DNA from: Pyxidicoccus xibeiensis
Lineage (GTDB): Bacteria > Myxococcota > Myxococcia > Myxococcales > Myxococcaceae
Length of the DNA: 64,000 bases
Direction: 5' to 3'
Assembly (NCBI RefSeq): GCF_024198175.1
Contig: NZ_JAJVKV010000018.1
Span: 104,630 to 168,629, forward strand
Shown here: one piece after another, positions 46,966 through 55,918 of the stretch
How the letters are laid out: each line of letters begins with the position of its first letter
Numbering within the stretch: the first letter of the stretch is position 1
Position numbers and translations under genes: made by a program
The notes under the pieces: generated by a model
Seen by the model: only the letters and a program-made list of their open reading frames with translations
What the model was told of the DNA's origin: nothing
Databases searched by the model: none

Positions 46966-46988
46966 GCCGGAGCTACTTCGCCTCCGGC
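46966..46988. terminator. Stem-loop between M50 protease gene and convergent secreted-protein gene
   Basis: GCCGGAG (46966-46972) and CTCCGGC (46982-46988) form a perfect 7-bp stem with a 9-nt loop that contains the stop codon of the minus-strand gene (46973-46975). Confidence 0.6.
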
Positions 46989-48361
46989 AGCAGCCACGTC
47001 ATGGAGAAGCGGTGCGCGCCGCCGGGGGCGCTGTCCATCCACCCGGTGATGCGCTCGCTGCGCTCCAGCAGCGGGCCCAGCTCCGAGCTGACGGCGAAGA
47101 GGGCGGCGAGCTGCTCGTCGGCGAGCACGTCCGCCAGCGACACCTGGTCCAGCCCCCGCGCGAAGCGCTTCGGGTCCAGCGAGAAGTCCGCCGCGCGCTC
47201 CAGCTTCGCGCCCGTCTCCGGCAGCGCCGCCACCGTGGCCTGCGTCACCGCCTCGTCATTGCCCACCACCAGCTGCTTGCCCTTCAGCCGGACGAAGACG
47301 TTGCCGCCCTTCACCGCCAGCACCCAGCCGTCCGCGAGCGTCTTCGCGCCCGGGAAGTTGCCCAGCGGCGCCAGCGCGGACTTCACCGCCGCCGCGTCCG
47401 TCACCTCCGCGGCCAGCGCCTGGCGCACGGCGAAGAAGCGCGCCTCGGGGGCGCGCAGCGAGCCGCGCACCTGCACGTTGTCCATGTTCACCAGCATGTT
47501 GCCGGTGAGCTGCTTCGCCACCGTGTCCGCCACGGTGCGCACCTGCTCCTTCGGGCAGTCCGGGCACACCGCCTGGATGGTGGAGCGCAGCGAGCCCACC
47601 GCCTGCTGTACGCCCGCGGGCGTCACCGACACGCGCGAGAAGAGCATGCCCTCGGGTTTCATCGTCCCGTAGGGGCTGGTGCCGCGCGCCTGGAAGGGCG
47701 GCAGCGGCAGCTTCAGCGCGGTGCCCTCCACCTTCAGCGCGCTGCCCGAGCCATCCAGCCCCACCACCGTCCCGCCCGACGCGAGGTACGCCACGCCCGC
47801 CACCTTGCCCAGCCGCGCGTCCGCCGCGGGCGCCTTGCCCACCAGCTTCACCGACTCCTTGAGGAGCGCGCCGCCGCCCTCGTCGGTGGCGCCGAACGAG
47901 CACACCTCCTGCCCCTTCAGCGCGTAGCCCATGACGCCGCCCGCCGCGCGCTTCGCGCTCACCGACGTCACGCCCTTGGAAGTGGTGGGCTTCGCCTCCT
48001 CGCCACCGGCGGCCGTCATCGCCTCCGCCGCCTTCTCCTGGAAGACCTTCGTGTCCTTCACGCGCATGCAGGAGACGCGGCCATCCGCGCGCAGCGACAC
48101 CGTGGCGGGGCCCGCCGGGTCCAGGCCGAAGGCGGAGAGCGACTCGGGCTTCGTGGGGTCCAGCACGAGGAAGGGGTGCAGCTCCGTGCGCCAGGCCGAG
48201 GGCCGCAGCAGCGCCGCGTGGGTGCCCGCACGCTCGAGGAAGGCCGTCAGCCCCGCCATGGCATCCAGCTTCGGGACATGGACGACAGTCTGGGCCGACG
48301 CGGCGGAGCGGGGGGCGGGAGTCGCGGCCAGGGTGGCCGCCAGGACGAGCGAGGAGAACAT
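46973..48361 (-). CDS. Exported hypothetical protein
   Basis: A 462-aa protein with a signal peptide (MFSSLVLAATLAATPAPRSAASA). The mature part is Ala/Lys-rich without a family I recognise. It alternates beta-like strands (VSLRADGRVSCMRVKD, GGNVFVRLKGKQLVVGNDEAV) and helices. It has four Cys (CMRV, VCSF, VCPDCPKE). The overall look (long, soluble, periplasmic or outer-surface, with repeated KLERAADFSLDP type segments) resembles DUF3352-like exported proteins, but this is inference. It is convergent with the protease gene. Confidence 0.75.
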   Translation of the reverse strand: MFSSLVLAATLAATPAPRSAASAQTVVHVPKLDAMAGLTAFLERAGTHAALLRPSAWRTELHPFLVLDPTKPESLSAFGLDPAGPATVSLRADGRVSCMRVKDTKVFQEKAAEAMTAAGGEEAKPTTSKGVTSVSAKRAAGGVMGYALKGQEVCSFGATDEGGGALLKESVKLVGKAPAADARLGKVAGVAYLASGGTVVGLDGSGSALKVEGTALKLPLPPFQARGTSPYGTMKPEGMLFSRVSVTPAGVQQAVGSLRSTIQAVCPDCPKEQVRTVADTVAKQLTGNMLVNMDNVQVRGSLRAPEARFFAVRQALAAEVTDAAAVKSALAPLGNFPGAKTLADGWVLAVKGGNVFVRLKGKQLVVGNDEAVTQATVAALPETGAKLERAADFSLDPKRFARGLDQVSLADVLADEQLAALFAVSSELGPLLERSERITGWMDSAPGGAHRFSMTWLLPEAK

Positions 48362-48692
48362 GCCCTCCGTGAGAACAGCCGGGCTCCGCCCCTGTCAAGG
48401 AAGACGCGCCAGCAGGGTGGCCCGGAGTGTCGGCCGTCCGAGAGAGGACTGTTGGCCCGCGCTACGGGAGCCAGCGGGGCGGCGCCAGTCCGCCCGGCCT
48501 GCCTCCCGGGGCATACGGCGGCGTGCGGCGCGGGGCCTGACGCCGGGGAGCGCCCGGGACGGCGGCTTGCAGCCGGACGCCCCGGGGGCCAATGGGCTTC
48601 GTGGAACGCGCCGGGACTTCACGGCGCGGCTGTCGTGGACGGGCTGCCCTCACCATTACCGCTCTCCTCACAGGGCACACCCGCTACCCGAG
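48362..48692. other. 331-bp region without a recognised gene
   Basis: It separates the exported hypothetical gene from the next minus-strand gene and should hold the promoter of the former. It is GC-rich with no credible ORF, no T-run terminator and no clear promoter boxes that I can see. Confidence 0.6.
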
Positions 48693-49100
48693 CTACAGGC
48701 GGCCGGCGTTGGCCCAATCAATCATCCGCCCCGCCAGCTCCTCGGCGTTGCGGCGCAGGTGCGCGAGCTGCAGCACCTGGTCATCCGTTCGCGCCAGCAC
48801 CATGCGCAGCGCCACCGTGTCGGCGAAGCGCACCACCTGCGCGATGCTGATGCAGTCCCGGTCTTCCGCTGCTCCCGCGAAGCGCGCCAGCTCCGCGTCC
48901 ACCATCAGCCCCTCCGCCACCAGCGCCTGCACCAGCGCGCCGCGTGACACCGGATTCTCGTACTCCTCCGGGTTGCGAAGCTGACGCTTCCACGGCTGTG
49001 CCTCCCACCGCGTTCGCGCGGGGTCCCGAGAGACCCTGTGCGTCATGGTCCGCGCGACTGGCGGGCGAGCTTCCCCCAAGCTCCAGACATTCATCTCCAT
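48693..49100 (-). CDS. Hypothetical protein
   Basis: A 135-aa soluble protein of unknown function. It begins MEMNVWSLGEARPPVARTMTHRV, and the main part (about 45-130) is predicted helical: QLRNPEEYENPVSRGALVQALVAEGL, then DCISIAQVVRFADTVALRMVLARTDDQVLQLAHLRRNAEELAGRMIDWA. I took the ATG at 49100 because AGGGGG is 5 bp upstream; the frame extends 16 codons further to 49148. It is divergent from the large methyltransferase gene across 205 bp. Confidence 0.65.
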   Translation of the reverse strand: MEMNVWSLGEARPPVARTMTHRVSRDPARTRWEAQPWKRQLRNPEEYENPVSRGALVQALVAEGLMVDAELARFAGAAEDRDCISIAQVVRFADTVALRMVLARTDDQVLQLAHLRRNAEELAGRMIDWANAGRL

Positions 49101-49305
49101 CACTGCCCCCTCTCCACTACGGGGTCCGTCCACAGGCATGAGCGACATCGATGCATCTCCGTGAGTCCCAGCCTTCTGACCTCACGCATCTAATTACGGC
49201 CAGTCGCCGATTCCTTGACTCGCACCAAGGCGCCAATGGGTTGCGTGCGGGCGCCACCCCGCATCCGTTGACAGGGGGACGGGGGCCCGGGACAGTCCGC
49301 GCGCC

Positions 49306-52300
49306 ATGTCCACCTACCCCACCTCACCCCGAGAGGCCTTCCACCTGCTGCGCGTGCTGTCGGAGGACCTGTCGCACGCGGAGCGTCGTCCCCGCGCACT
49401 GGCAGAGCTTCGCGCGCTGGCGGAGGCGGCCCGCAACCAGCCGGAGACGGCGCCGCTGCGGCTGGTGACGGTGACGGTGGCGGTGGGCGCGTCGCAGGAG
49501 CGGCTGGAGCTGCTGCTGCTGCCCTCCATCTTCGCTCCCGAGGCGTGGGCCTACACCTTCATGGAGGGCCTGCTGAGCGTGCCGCTGGACGAGTACGCAG
49601 GGAAGCGGCTCGTGGAGGTGGGCGCGGGCTCGGGCTGGATTTGCATCGCGCTGGCGAAGTTCACCCGGCTGGCGCAGGTGCACGGCGCGGACCTCAACCC
49701 ACACTCGCCGGTGGTGGCGCGCTGCAACGCGTGGCTCAACGGGGATGAGGCGCTGGTGTCGCGGCTGTCCTTCGGGGAGAGCGACCTGTTGCGCGGCATA
49801 CCTTCGGATGCCCCGTGGGACTTCGTGGTGGGCTGCATTCCCCAGGTCCTCCGGGGCGAGGAGCCGCCGGTGGAGCTGTCGCAGGCGGACGAGCAGGCGC
49901 TGTACGACCTGTCCAACTACACCACGCTGCAGAACGTCTATGAGGACCACTTCGGCCTGGGGCTCATCGCGCGGCTGCTGGACGAGGCCCCGGAGCGGCT
50001 GGCGCCGGGCGGGCGGCTCTTGCTCAACCTCGCGGGCCGGCCGGGGCGCCCCATCATCGAGCGCATGCTCACGCGGCGCGGCTTCACCACGCGGGTGCGG
50101 GTGGCGCGGCGGGTGATGCAGGCGGCGGACACGGACATCCGCCCGCTGGTGGCGCTGGAGCAGCGCACCGGCCGCGAGTTCGAGTTCTTCATGGAGGCGC
50201 GCAGCCCGGAGCCGCTGCGCGCGGCCACGGCGCTGGGGTGGCTGCAGGCGGGCCACCCGGTGTGGCACGAGGTGGCGGTGTGGGAGGCACACCTGGCGCG
50301 GCCTCGCGAGACGCTGGCCCTGCGCGCGGCGCTGCGAGAGCTGGGCGCGGCGTCGCTCCAGGAGGAGCTGGATCTGGGCGCGGCGTCGGGCGAGCAGCTC
50401 GGCTTCGTGGCGGAGCTGGCGGGACGGCTGGCGCGCGGGCCGCTGATGCCGTACGCGCACGAGGCGGGCGACGCGTCCTTCCGCGGCCGGGTGGTGCGCT
50501 ACCTGGACCGGTACTTCGGGCTGCGGCTGGCGGAGCAGGAGCTGTTCGTCGCGCCCGAGCGCGAGCAGGCCGTGTACTCGCTGCTGATGGCCACGTGCGA
50601 CGCGGGCGACGAGGTGCTGGTGTCGCGCAACCTGCATCCTTTATATGCGCGGGCGCTGGAGAAGGCGGGCGTGCGCGCCACGGTGACGCACACCACGCTG
50701 GAGGAGCTGCGCCGGCTCCTGACGGCCTTCGACGTGAAGATGGTGCTGCTCACGGTGGAGAAGAACGAGCGCACCAACCTGGCGGTGCTGCGCGACATCA
50801 TCGCGGAGGCGGCGCGGCGCGGCATCTGGGTGGTGCTGGACGAGAGCGCCTTCTTCAACATCACCGGCGAGGTGGAGCCGCTCACGCTGTTCGAGTTCCT
50901 GGCGCGCGAGCCGTACTCGCCCAACCTGGTGGTGCTCTACGGCCTCATCAAGAACGCGGTGTGGCCGGACCTGGAGCTGACGCTGCTGCTCCCCGTGCCG
51001 GAGCCGCTGCGCGCGGACCTGGAAGTGGCCGCGGAGGTGACGTACTCGCGCATCAGCACGCTGGCGCAGTGGTTCTACGAGCGCACCTTCGCGGACCTGC
51101 TGTCGTTCCGCATCTCCTTCGCGGAAGCCGCGGCGCCCGCGTCACGGCGGGCCCCGGTGGTGGCGCTGCCCCGCTCGAAGCGAATCGCGCAGCTGGCCGG
51201 CTTCCCCGCCTTCGCGCCGAAGGTCTTCCACGAGGACGACGCGGAGCTGGTGCGGCTGGACTACGGGGAGAACGAGGGCCCGCTGCCCGCGCCGCTGGTG
51301 GAGGGGCTCATCGCCGCGGGCACCGCGCCGCGCGACTCGGGCACGCAGACGGGGCTGGCGGAGGCGGTGGCGGCCTTCCTGCTGGAGACGCGCGCCGCGC
51401 GCTACGCGCCCGAGGACCTGGTGGTAGCGCCCGGCGTGTGGCCCCTCATCCACCACCTGGGCGTGGCCCTGCGCCGGCGGCTGGGCCGCGCGCCCCGCGT
51501 CTTCCTCACCACGCCCTGCTACGGCGTGCTGCCGCCCACCTTCGTGTCCGCCGGGTGCGAGGTGGAGCAGGGCCCGCTGTCCGCGCTGCTCGCGCGGCGG
51601 GCCCAGGGGCTGGGCGCTCCGGACGCCGTCGTCGTGTCGCAGCCCTCCAACCCCACGGGCATCTACCTGTCCCACGAGGAGCTGGTGGCGCTGGCCACCT
51701 ACGTGGTGGAGCAGCGCTGCCTGCTGGTGTCGGACGAAATCTTCGGGCTGGTCAACCTCACCAGCCCCACGGCGGAGACAGTGCCCAGCCCGGTGACGCT
51801 GGAGGGCGCGGTGCCTGGCGTGGGCGCGCGCACGGTGCTTTTGGGCGGGCTGTCCAAGGAGTTCGCCGCGGGCGGGCTGCGCGTGGGCTGGCTGGCCACG
51901 CGGGACAGGGCGCTGGCCTCGGCGGTGCGCGACAGCGGCCCGGGCGTGCTGCACCTCATGACGGCGCGCGCGGCGGCCTACCTGTATGCGGGCTATGCGC
52001 GCACGCCGGACGGCCAGCGCCTCTACCCGGCGCGGCACCGCGCGCTGCGCTCCTTCCTGACGAAGATGCGGCGCGAGCTGGCGGAGAAGCGCGAGCTGCT
52101 GGCGGAGGCGCTGCCCGGCGACGGGCGCTCGGATGCCGGTGACGCGGGAGGACTCTTCCTGGCGCCCCGCGTGTCGCCCTGGCTGGGCCGCCAGGTGGAT
52201 GGCGAGACGCTCACGCCGGACAACCTGCCCCGCATCATCTATGAGCACACCCACGTGGTGCTCAATGGCGGACCCTGGTGCGGAGACCCGGAGCGGGTGC

Positions 52301-52395
52301 GCGCGGTGTTCTCCATTCCCCGTGAGAAGCTGCTCCAGGCGCGCGAGCGGCTGCTGGCCTTCGCCACGAAGCTGCGGGGTCCGGGCAACCCCTGA
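49306..52395 (+). CDS. Methionine S-methyltransferase-like protein (SAM methyltransferase + aminotransferase domains)
   Basis: A 1029-aa protein with the architecture of plant methionine S-methyltransferase (MMT), which makes S-methylmethionine. Residues ~60-330 are a class I SAM methyltransferase: motif I VEVGAGSGW (103-111), ADLNPHSPVVARCNAWLN (128-145), VGCIPQVL (175-182) in the motif IV position, and NYTTLQNVYEDHFGLGLIARLLDE, which closely parallels plant MMT. The rest is two aminotransferase-like parts: ~380-630 with VVLDESAFFNITGE, and ~660-1020 with QPSNPTGIYLS, LVSDEIFGL and a PLP-Lys signature LGGLSKEFAAGGLRVGW (K851). I infer methyl transfer to methionine or a related thioether. Spacing to the next gene is 162 bp. 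Confidence 0.88.
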   Translation: MSTYPTSPREAFHLLRVLSEDLSHAERRPRALAELRALAEAARNQPETAPLRLVTVTVAVGASQERLELLLLPSIFAPEAWAYTFMEGLLSVPLDEYAGKRLVEVGAGSGWICIALAKFTRLAQVHGADLNPHSPVVARCNAWLNGDEALVSRLSFGESDLLRGIPSDAPWDFVVGCIPQVLRGEEPPVELSQADEQALYDLSNYTTLQNVYEDHFGLGLIARLLDEAPERLAPGGRLLLNLAGRPGRPIIERMLTRRGFTTRVRVARRVMQAADTDIRPLVALEQRTGREFEFFMEARSPEPLRAATALGWLQAGHPVWHEVAVWEAHLARPRETLALRAALRELGAASLQEELDLGAASGEQLGFVAELAGRLARGPLMPYAHEAGDASFRGRVVRYLDRYFGLRLAEQELFVAPEREQAVYSLLMATCDAGDEVLVSRNLHPLYARALEKAGVRATVTHTTLEELRRLLTAFDVKMVLLTVEKNERTNLAVLRDIIAEAARRGIWVVLDESAFFNITGEVEPLTLFEFLAREPYSPNLVVLYGLIKNAVWPDLELTLLLPVPEPLRADLEVAAEVTYSRISTLAQWFYERTFADLLSFRISFAEAAAPASRRAPVVALPRSKRIAQLAGFPAFAPKVFHEDDAELVRLDYGENEGPLPAPLVEGLIAAGTAPRDSGTQTGLAEAVAAFLLETRAARYAPEDLVVAPGVWPLIHHLGVALRRRLGRAPRVFLTTPCYGVLPPTFVSAGCEVEQGPLSALLARRAQGLGAPDAVVVSQPSNPTGIYLSHEELVALATYVVEQRCLLVSDEIFGLVNLTSPTAETVPSPVTLEGAVPGVGARTVLLGGLSKEFAAGGLRVGWLATRDRALASAVRDSGPGVLHLMTARAAAYLYAGYARTPDGQRLYPARHRALRSFLTKMRRELAEKRELLAEALPGDGRSDAGDAGGLFLAPRVSPWLGRQVDGETLTPDNLPRIIYEHTHVVLNGGPWCGDPERVRAVFSIPREKLLQARERLLAFATKLRGPGNP

Positions 52396-52425
52396 CGCCG
52401 TTGCAAACCCGGCACGAAGCCTGTT

Positions 52426-52457
52426 CAGCCGGGGACAGTGACCCTGTCCCCCCGCTG
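52426..52457 (+). terminator. Strong stem-loop after the MMT-like gene, REP-like
   Basis: GGGGACAG (52431-52438) and CTGTCCCC (52444-52451) form a perfect 8-bp stem with a TGACC loop, strengthened by outer CAGC/GCTG (52426-52429, 52454-52457). It lacks a T run. The GGGGACAG/CTGTCCCC palindrome resembles repeated extragenic elements known from many bacteria. Confidence 0.65.
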
Positions 52458-52557
52458 GATTGGCGTGAATCTGAAAGCCCCGCATCGTAGGAAATCCCGG
52501 TGCCACGCTCAGGGCCGGGTTTGTGGCTCGACACATCCAAGCATCCGGGGGGATGCC

Positions 52558-53556
52558 ATGCCGAATCTGCTCGACCTGCCTCGACAGGCGTTGATGGACC
52601 TGCGCTCACGCCTGAGCCACCTTCCACTGGTTTCACAGCTGCCGCTGCGCAACGTGGTGCCCGACAGCCTGCTGCTGTCCAGTCCCGCGCCGCAGGACCA
52701 CGCGTTCGCGGACCCGGAGCGGGTCGACGCGTGGCAGAAGGCGTGTGAGCGCTACGTGCGGCCCGGGCAGGTGGTGATGGACGCGTGCAGCGGCTCGGGG
52801 CTGCGCACCTTCATGGCGGCCAGCCGCCACCCGAAGAAGCTGTATGCGGTGGACGGCACGCGGCTGCTGGACACGGCGCAGTGGGTGGCCCGGCGCAATG
52901 GCCTGGAGCACATCGACTTCGTGCGCGCGCACCCGTGGCAGTACCAGCCACAGGAGAAGGTGGACGTGCTGCTGCACGAGCTGCTGGGAGACGCCCTCTT
53001 CGACGCCGGGCTGGTGCCGAGGATGCTCGACTTGCGCACCCGGGTGCTGAAGCCGGGAGGCCGGATCCTCCCCAACCGCTTCGAGGTCTTCGTGGAGCCG
53101 GTGCAGCTGCGGGACGAGGCCTGCATCCCCTTCATCTGGAGCCAGCGCTTCCCCACGGTGGACTACAGCTGCCTGCAGACGCTGCGCGAGGCGATGAACC
53201 CGTCCTACTTCACGCGCGTCATCCGCTCGTACGAGGTGGACCACCTGCTATGCGACCCGGAGCCCGCCTTCGCCTTCGACCTGGAGTCCATGGCGGCGGA
53301 TGGCCTGCCTCACCGCGTCCGCTACGAGCGGCCCGTGTCGGAGGAGGGGCGCGTGGACGGCTTCTGCCTCTTCTACAAGGTGGCCTTCGACGCCGAGCTG
53401 TCCTTCACCGTGTCGCCGCTGCGCGGACAGAACCACGCGGGCATGACGCTGTTGCGCGTGGACCCGCGCGAGTTCGAGCGCTTCGACACGCTGTCCTTCG
53501 AGCTGGAGCTGGCGGACCCCGCCGACGTGCGCACCTGGCGCTGGCAGTTCACCTGA
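52558..53556 (+). CDS. PRMT-like SAM-dependent methyltransferase
   Basis: A 332-aa class I methyltransferase with features of protein arginine methyltransferases. The SAM-binding loop is VVMDACSGSGLRTFMAA (72-88, G-x-G), followed by an acidic end-strand YAVDGTRL. The post-II segment VDVLLHELLGDALFDAGLVPR (136-156) resembles the double-E loop (SExLGxxxDxE) of PRMTs. The C-terminal half has the beta-barrel-like pattern of PRMTs. Substrate is inferred from this likeness only. The ATG 52558 has a GGGGGG ribosome site 6 bp upstream. Confidence 0.85.
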   Translation: MPNLLDLPRQALMDLRSRLSHLPLVSQLPLRNVVPDSLLLSSPAPQDHAFADPERVDAWQKACERYVRPGQVVMDACSGSGLRTFMAASRHPKKLYAVDGTRLLDTAQWVARRNGLEHIDFVRAHPWQYQPQEKVDVLLHELLGDALFDAGLVPRMLDLRTRVLKPGGRILPNRFEVFVEPVQLRDEACIPFIWSQRFPTVDYSCLQTLREAMNPSYFTRVIRSYEVDHLLCDPEPAFAFDLESMAADGLPHRVRYERPVSEEGRVDGFCLFYKVAFDAELSFTVSPLRGQNHAGMTLLRVDPREFERFDTLSFELELADPADVRTWRWQFT

Positions 53557-53609
53557 GGGCAGAGCCCTCGGACGCAGTGCTAGCGGGTGGACAGCGGGGG
53601 AGGGCGGCA

Positions 53610-53633
53610 CGCTTCCGGGAGGCTCCGGAAGCG
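53610..53633 (+). terminator. Stem-loop between PRMT-like and Cys-rich exported genes
   Basis: CGCTTCCGG (53610-53618) and CCGGAAGCG (53625-53633) form a perfect 9-bp stem with a GAGGCT loop, 29 bp before the next start. It could end the upstream transcript or attenuate the downstream gene. No T run. Confidence 0.55.
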
Positions 53634-53661
53634 AGGCGCCGTGGCTAGCTTGCGCCGCGGC

Positions 53662-54465
53662 ATGTCCTCTTCGCGCTTCCTCTTCGTCCTGGGCCTGACG
53701 CTGTCCGCCGCGCTGCCGGCCGCAGCGCAGTCTTCCGAGCGCCCGCGCACCGTGGCCGGCGTGTGCGGTGCCACCAACTGGGTCTGCGTGGCCGAGTGCA
53801 TCGACGCCGCGTGCGTGGACAAGTGCCTGCGCGAGGACTGCGAGAAGGCGCTGGACCGGCTCAAGGCGTGTACCCGGAAGGCGGGCTGCGCCCCGGAGGA
53901 CACGCAGTGCTCGGCGCGTACGTGTGGCCAGACGTGCCAGCGCTCCTTCGAGCCGGCGCCTCCGAGCCCGGAGAAGGAGAAGATGGAGCCGTGCCAGGGC
54001 CTGCCCGAGTCGGCCGCGAAGCCTCCCGAGGAGCTGGTGGGGCTCTGGACGCTGGCGGCAGCCAGCCTCCCGGAGGAGGTGGACGGCGGGCCGGAGCGCA
54101 TCGAGGCCGAGCCGCGCGCGGACTATGAGCGCACGCTCCAGATATCGCCCAATGGCTGCTTCGTGATGCGCACCACCCTGGAGGACGCGACGCTGGGGCA
54201 GGGCAACGGGCTGGTGGTGCGCGCCTGGGGCCTGGTGGAGGTGACGGGCAAGGACCGGCTGACGCTGCGCACGAAGGACGGCCAGGCGGTGGGCCCGGTG
54301 TGCGGCGACAAGCGCGTCATCCCGCTGTCGCGCAAGAAGCTGAAGTTCCGTGGCGGCGCCTACCGCTGGGACGTGGAGGATGGCGCGCTCACCCTGATGG
54401 TGGACGACGCCACCAAGCAGACCTTCCAGTTCGACCGCAGCCCACCGGAGCCCGAAAAGAAGTAA
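53662..54465 (+). CDS. Exported Cys-rich hypothetical protein
   Basis: A 267-aa protein with signal peptide (MSSSRFLFVLGLTLSAALPAAAQ). The N-terminal mature third is Cys-rich (VCGATNWVCVAECIDAACVDKCLREDCEKALDRLKACTRKAGCAPEDTQCSARTCGQTCQRSF seen in parts), about 14 Cys, suggesting disulfides. The C-terminal part (~145-260) is a beta-rich lipocalin-like or DUF-type domain (GLWTLAAASL, RTLQISPNGCFVMRTTLED, KLKFRGGAYRWDVEDGALTLMV). No family is recognised. The ATG 53662 was chosen for the signal peptide. Confidence 0.8.
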   Translation: MSSSRFLFVLGLTLSAALPAAAQSSERPRTVAGVCGATNWVCVAECIDAACVDKCLREDCEKALDRLKACTRKAGCAPEDTQCSARTCGQTCQRSFEPAPPSPEKEKMEPCQGLPESAAKPPEELVGLWTLAAASLPEEVDGGPERIEAEPRADYERTLQISPNGCFVMRTTLEDATLGQGNGLVVRAWGLVEVTGKDRLTLRTKDGQAVGPVCGDKRVIPLSRKKLKFRGGAYRWDVEDGALTLMVDDATKQTFQFDRSPPEPEKK

Positions 54466-54526
54466 GCCGTGGCCAGCGCGCCGGAGCCGTTCGTCCCGCC
54501 GGCGCTACCGGGAGGAAGCTCCAGCG

Positions 54527-55912
54527 ATGCGGGCGCACGAGCGGATGGCGAGCGTGGACGCGCTGTGGTTCCACATGGAGGAACCCGCGAATCTGATGAT
54601 GATTACCGCCGTGCTCTGGTTCGAGGGCCGGCTGGACTTCGAGCGGCTCCAGGCGGTGGCCCGCGAGCGGCTGGTGGAGCGCTACCCGCGCTTCCGGCAG
54701 CGCGTGGTGCTGGGGCGGCTGGGGGCGCCCCACTGGGAGGATGCGCCGGACTTCGACCTGGACGCGCACCTGTCGCGCCTCACGGTGCCAGCGCCCGGGG
54801 ACCGCGCCGCGCTGGAGACGCTGGTGGGGCAGTGGATGAGCACGCCCCTGGAGCGCTCACGGCCGCTGTGGCAGTTCCACGTGCTGGAGGGCGCGGCGGG
54901 CGGGGACGTGCTGCTGTGCCGGCTGCACCACTGCCTGGCGGATGGGATTGCGCTGGCGCGGGTACTGCTGACGCTCACGGACGCGCAAGGGGCGGAGGAG
55001 GGCGTGGCGCCGGAGCTGCGCGAGGAGCGGCGGGCCCCGGCGCCCGGGCTGGCGCGGTGGATGCGCGGCGCGCGGGTGGTGGCGGGGGCGGCGCGGGCGG
55101 CGGTGCGAAAGGGGGCGGAGCTGGCGGCGGAGCCCATCCTCGCGGGGGACCTGGTGCGGCAGGGGGCGCGGGGCGCGGCGGCGATGGCGAAGCTGCTGGT
55201 GATTCCGCAGGACCCGCGCACGCCGCTGCGGGGGCCGCTGGGGCCGGAGAAGCGCGCCGCGTGGTCGGACCCGGTGCCGCTGGAGCGGGTGAAGGCGGTG
55301 GGCCGCGTGCTGGGCGGCACGGTGAATGACGTGCTGCTGGCGGCGGTGACGGGGGCGCTGCGGCGGTATCTGGAGTCTCAGGGCGTGCCGCCGGAGGACC
55401 TGCACGCGCTGGTGCCGGTGAACCTGCGTCCGTTGGATGAGCCCGTGCCGCGCGAGCTGGGCAACCGCTTCGGCGTGGTGTTCCTGCGGCTGCCGGTGCA
55501 CCTGGAGGAGCCCCAGCGGCGGTTGACGGAGCTGGCGCGGCGGATGGGCGAGGTGAAGCGCTCGCCGGAAGCGGTGCTGACGTTCGGCGCGCTGGAGGTG
55601 CTGGGGTACGCGCCCGCGGCGGTGGAGCGGGCGATGGTGGATGCGTTCGGATCCAAGGCCACGCTGGTGGCCACCAACGTGCCCGGCCCGCGCGAGGCGG
55701 TGTCGCTGGCGGGCACGCAGCTGGGCGGGCTCACGTTCTGGGTGCCCCAGGCGGGGCACCTCGGCCTGGGGGTGAGCCTCTTCAGCTACGCGGGGCAGGT
55801 GACGGTGGGCGTGGCGGCGGACGCGGGCCGGATGGCCGACCCGCATGCGCTCATCCGCGCGTTCCATGACGAGATGGACGCGCTGGCCGCCGCGGTGCCC
55901 GCTGCCGAGTGA
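54527..55912 (+). CDS. Wax ester synthase / diacylglycerol acyltransferase (WS/DGAT)
   Basis: A 461-aa acyltransferase making wax esters or triacylglycerol from acyl-CoA. The catalytic HHxxxDG motif is intact (RLHHCLADGI, H134, H135, D139, G140). Other family signatures: the N-terminal MASVDALWFHMEEPANLMMI, NDVLLAAVTGALRRYL, VPVNLRP, GNRFGVVFLRLPV and TNVPGPREAVSLAG (the NVPGP box). Length is normal (~450-480). The ATG 54527 follows GGAGGAAGC. Neutral lipid bodies accumulate in developing M. xanthus cells, so it may act there. Confidence 0.94.
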   Translation: MRAHERMASVDALWFHMEEPANLMMITAVLWFEGRLDFERLQAVARERLVERYPRFRQRVVLGRLGAPHWEDAPDFDLDAHLSRLTVPAPGDRAALETLVGQWMSTPLERSRPLWQFHVLEGAAGGDVLLCRLHHCLADGIALARVLLTLTDAQGAEEGVAPELREERRAPAPGLARWMRGARVVAGAARAAVRKGAELAAEPILAGDLVRQGARGAAAMAKLLVIPQDPRTPLRGPLGPEKRAAWSDPVPLERVKAVGRVLGGTVNDVLLAAVTGALRRYLESQGVPPEDLHALVPVNLRPLDEPVPRELGNRFGVVFLRLPVHLEEPQRRLTELARRMGEVKRSPEAVLTFGALEVLGYAPAAVERAMVDAFGSKATLVATNVPGPREAVSLAGTQLGGLTFWVPQAGHLGLGVSLFSYAGQVTVGVAADAGRMADPHALIRAFHDEMDALAAAVPAAE

Positions 55913-55918
55913 GCCGGC

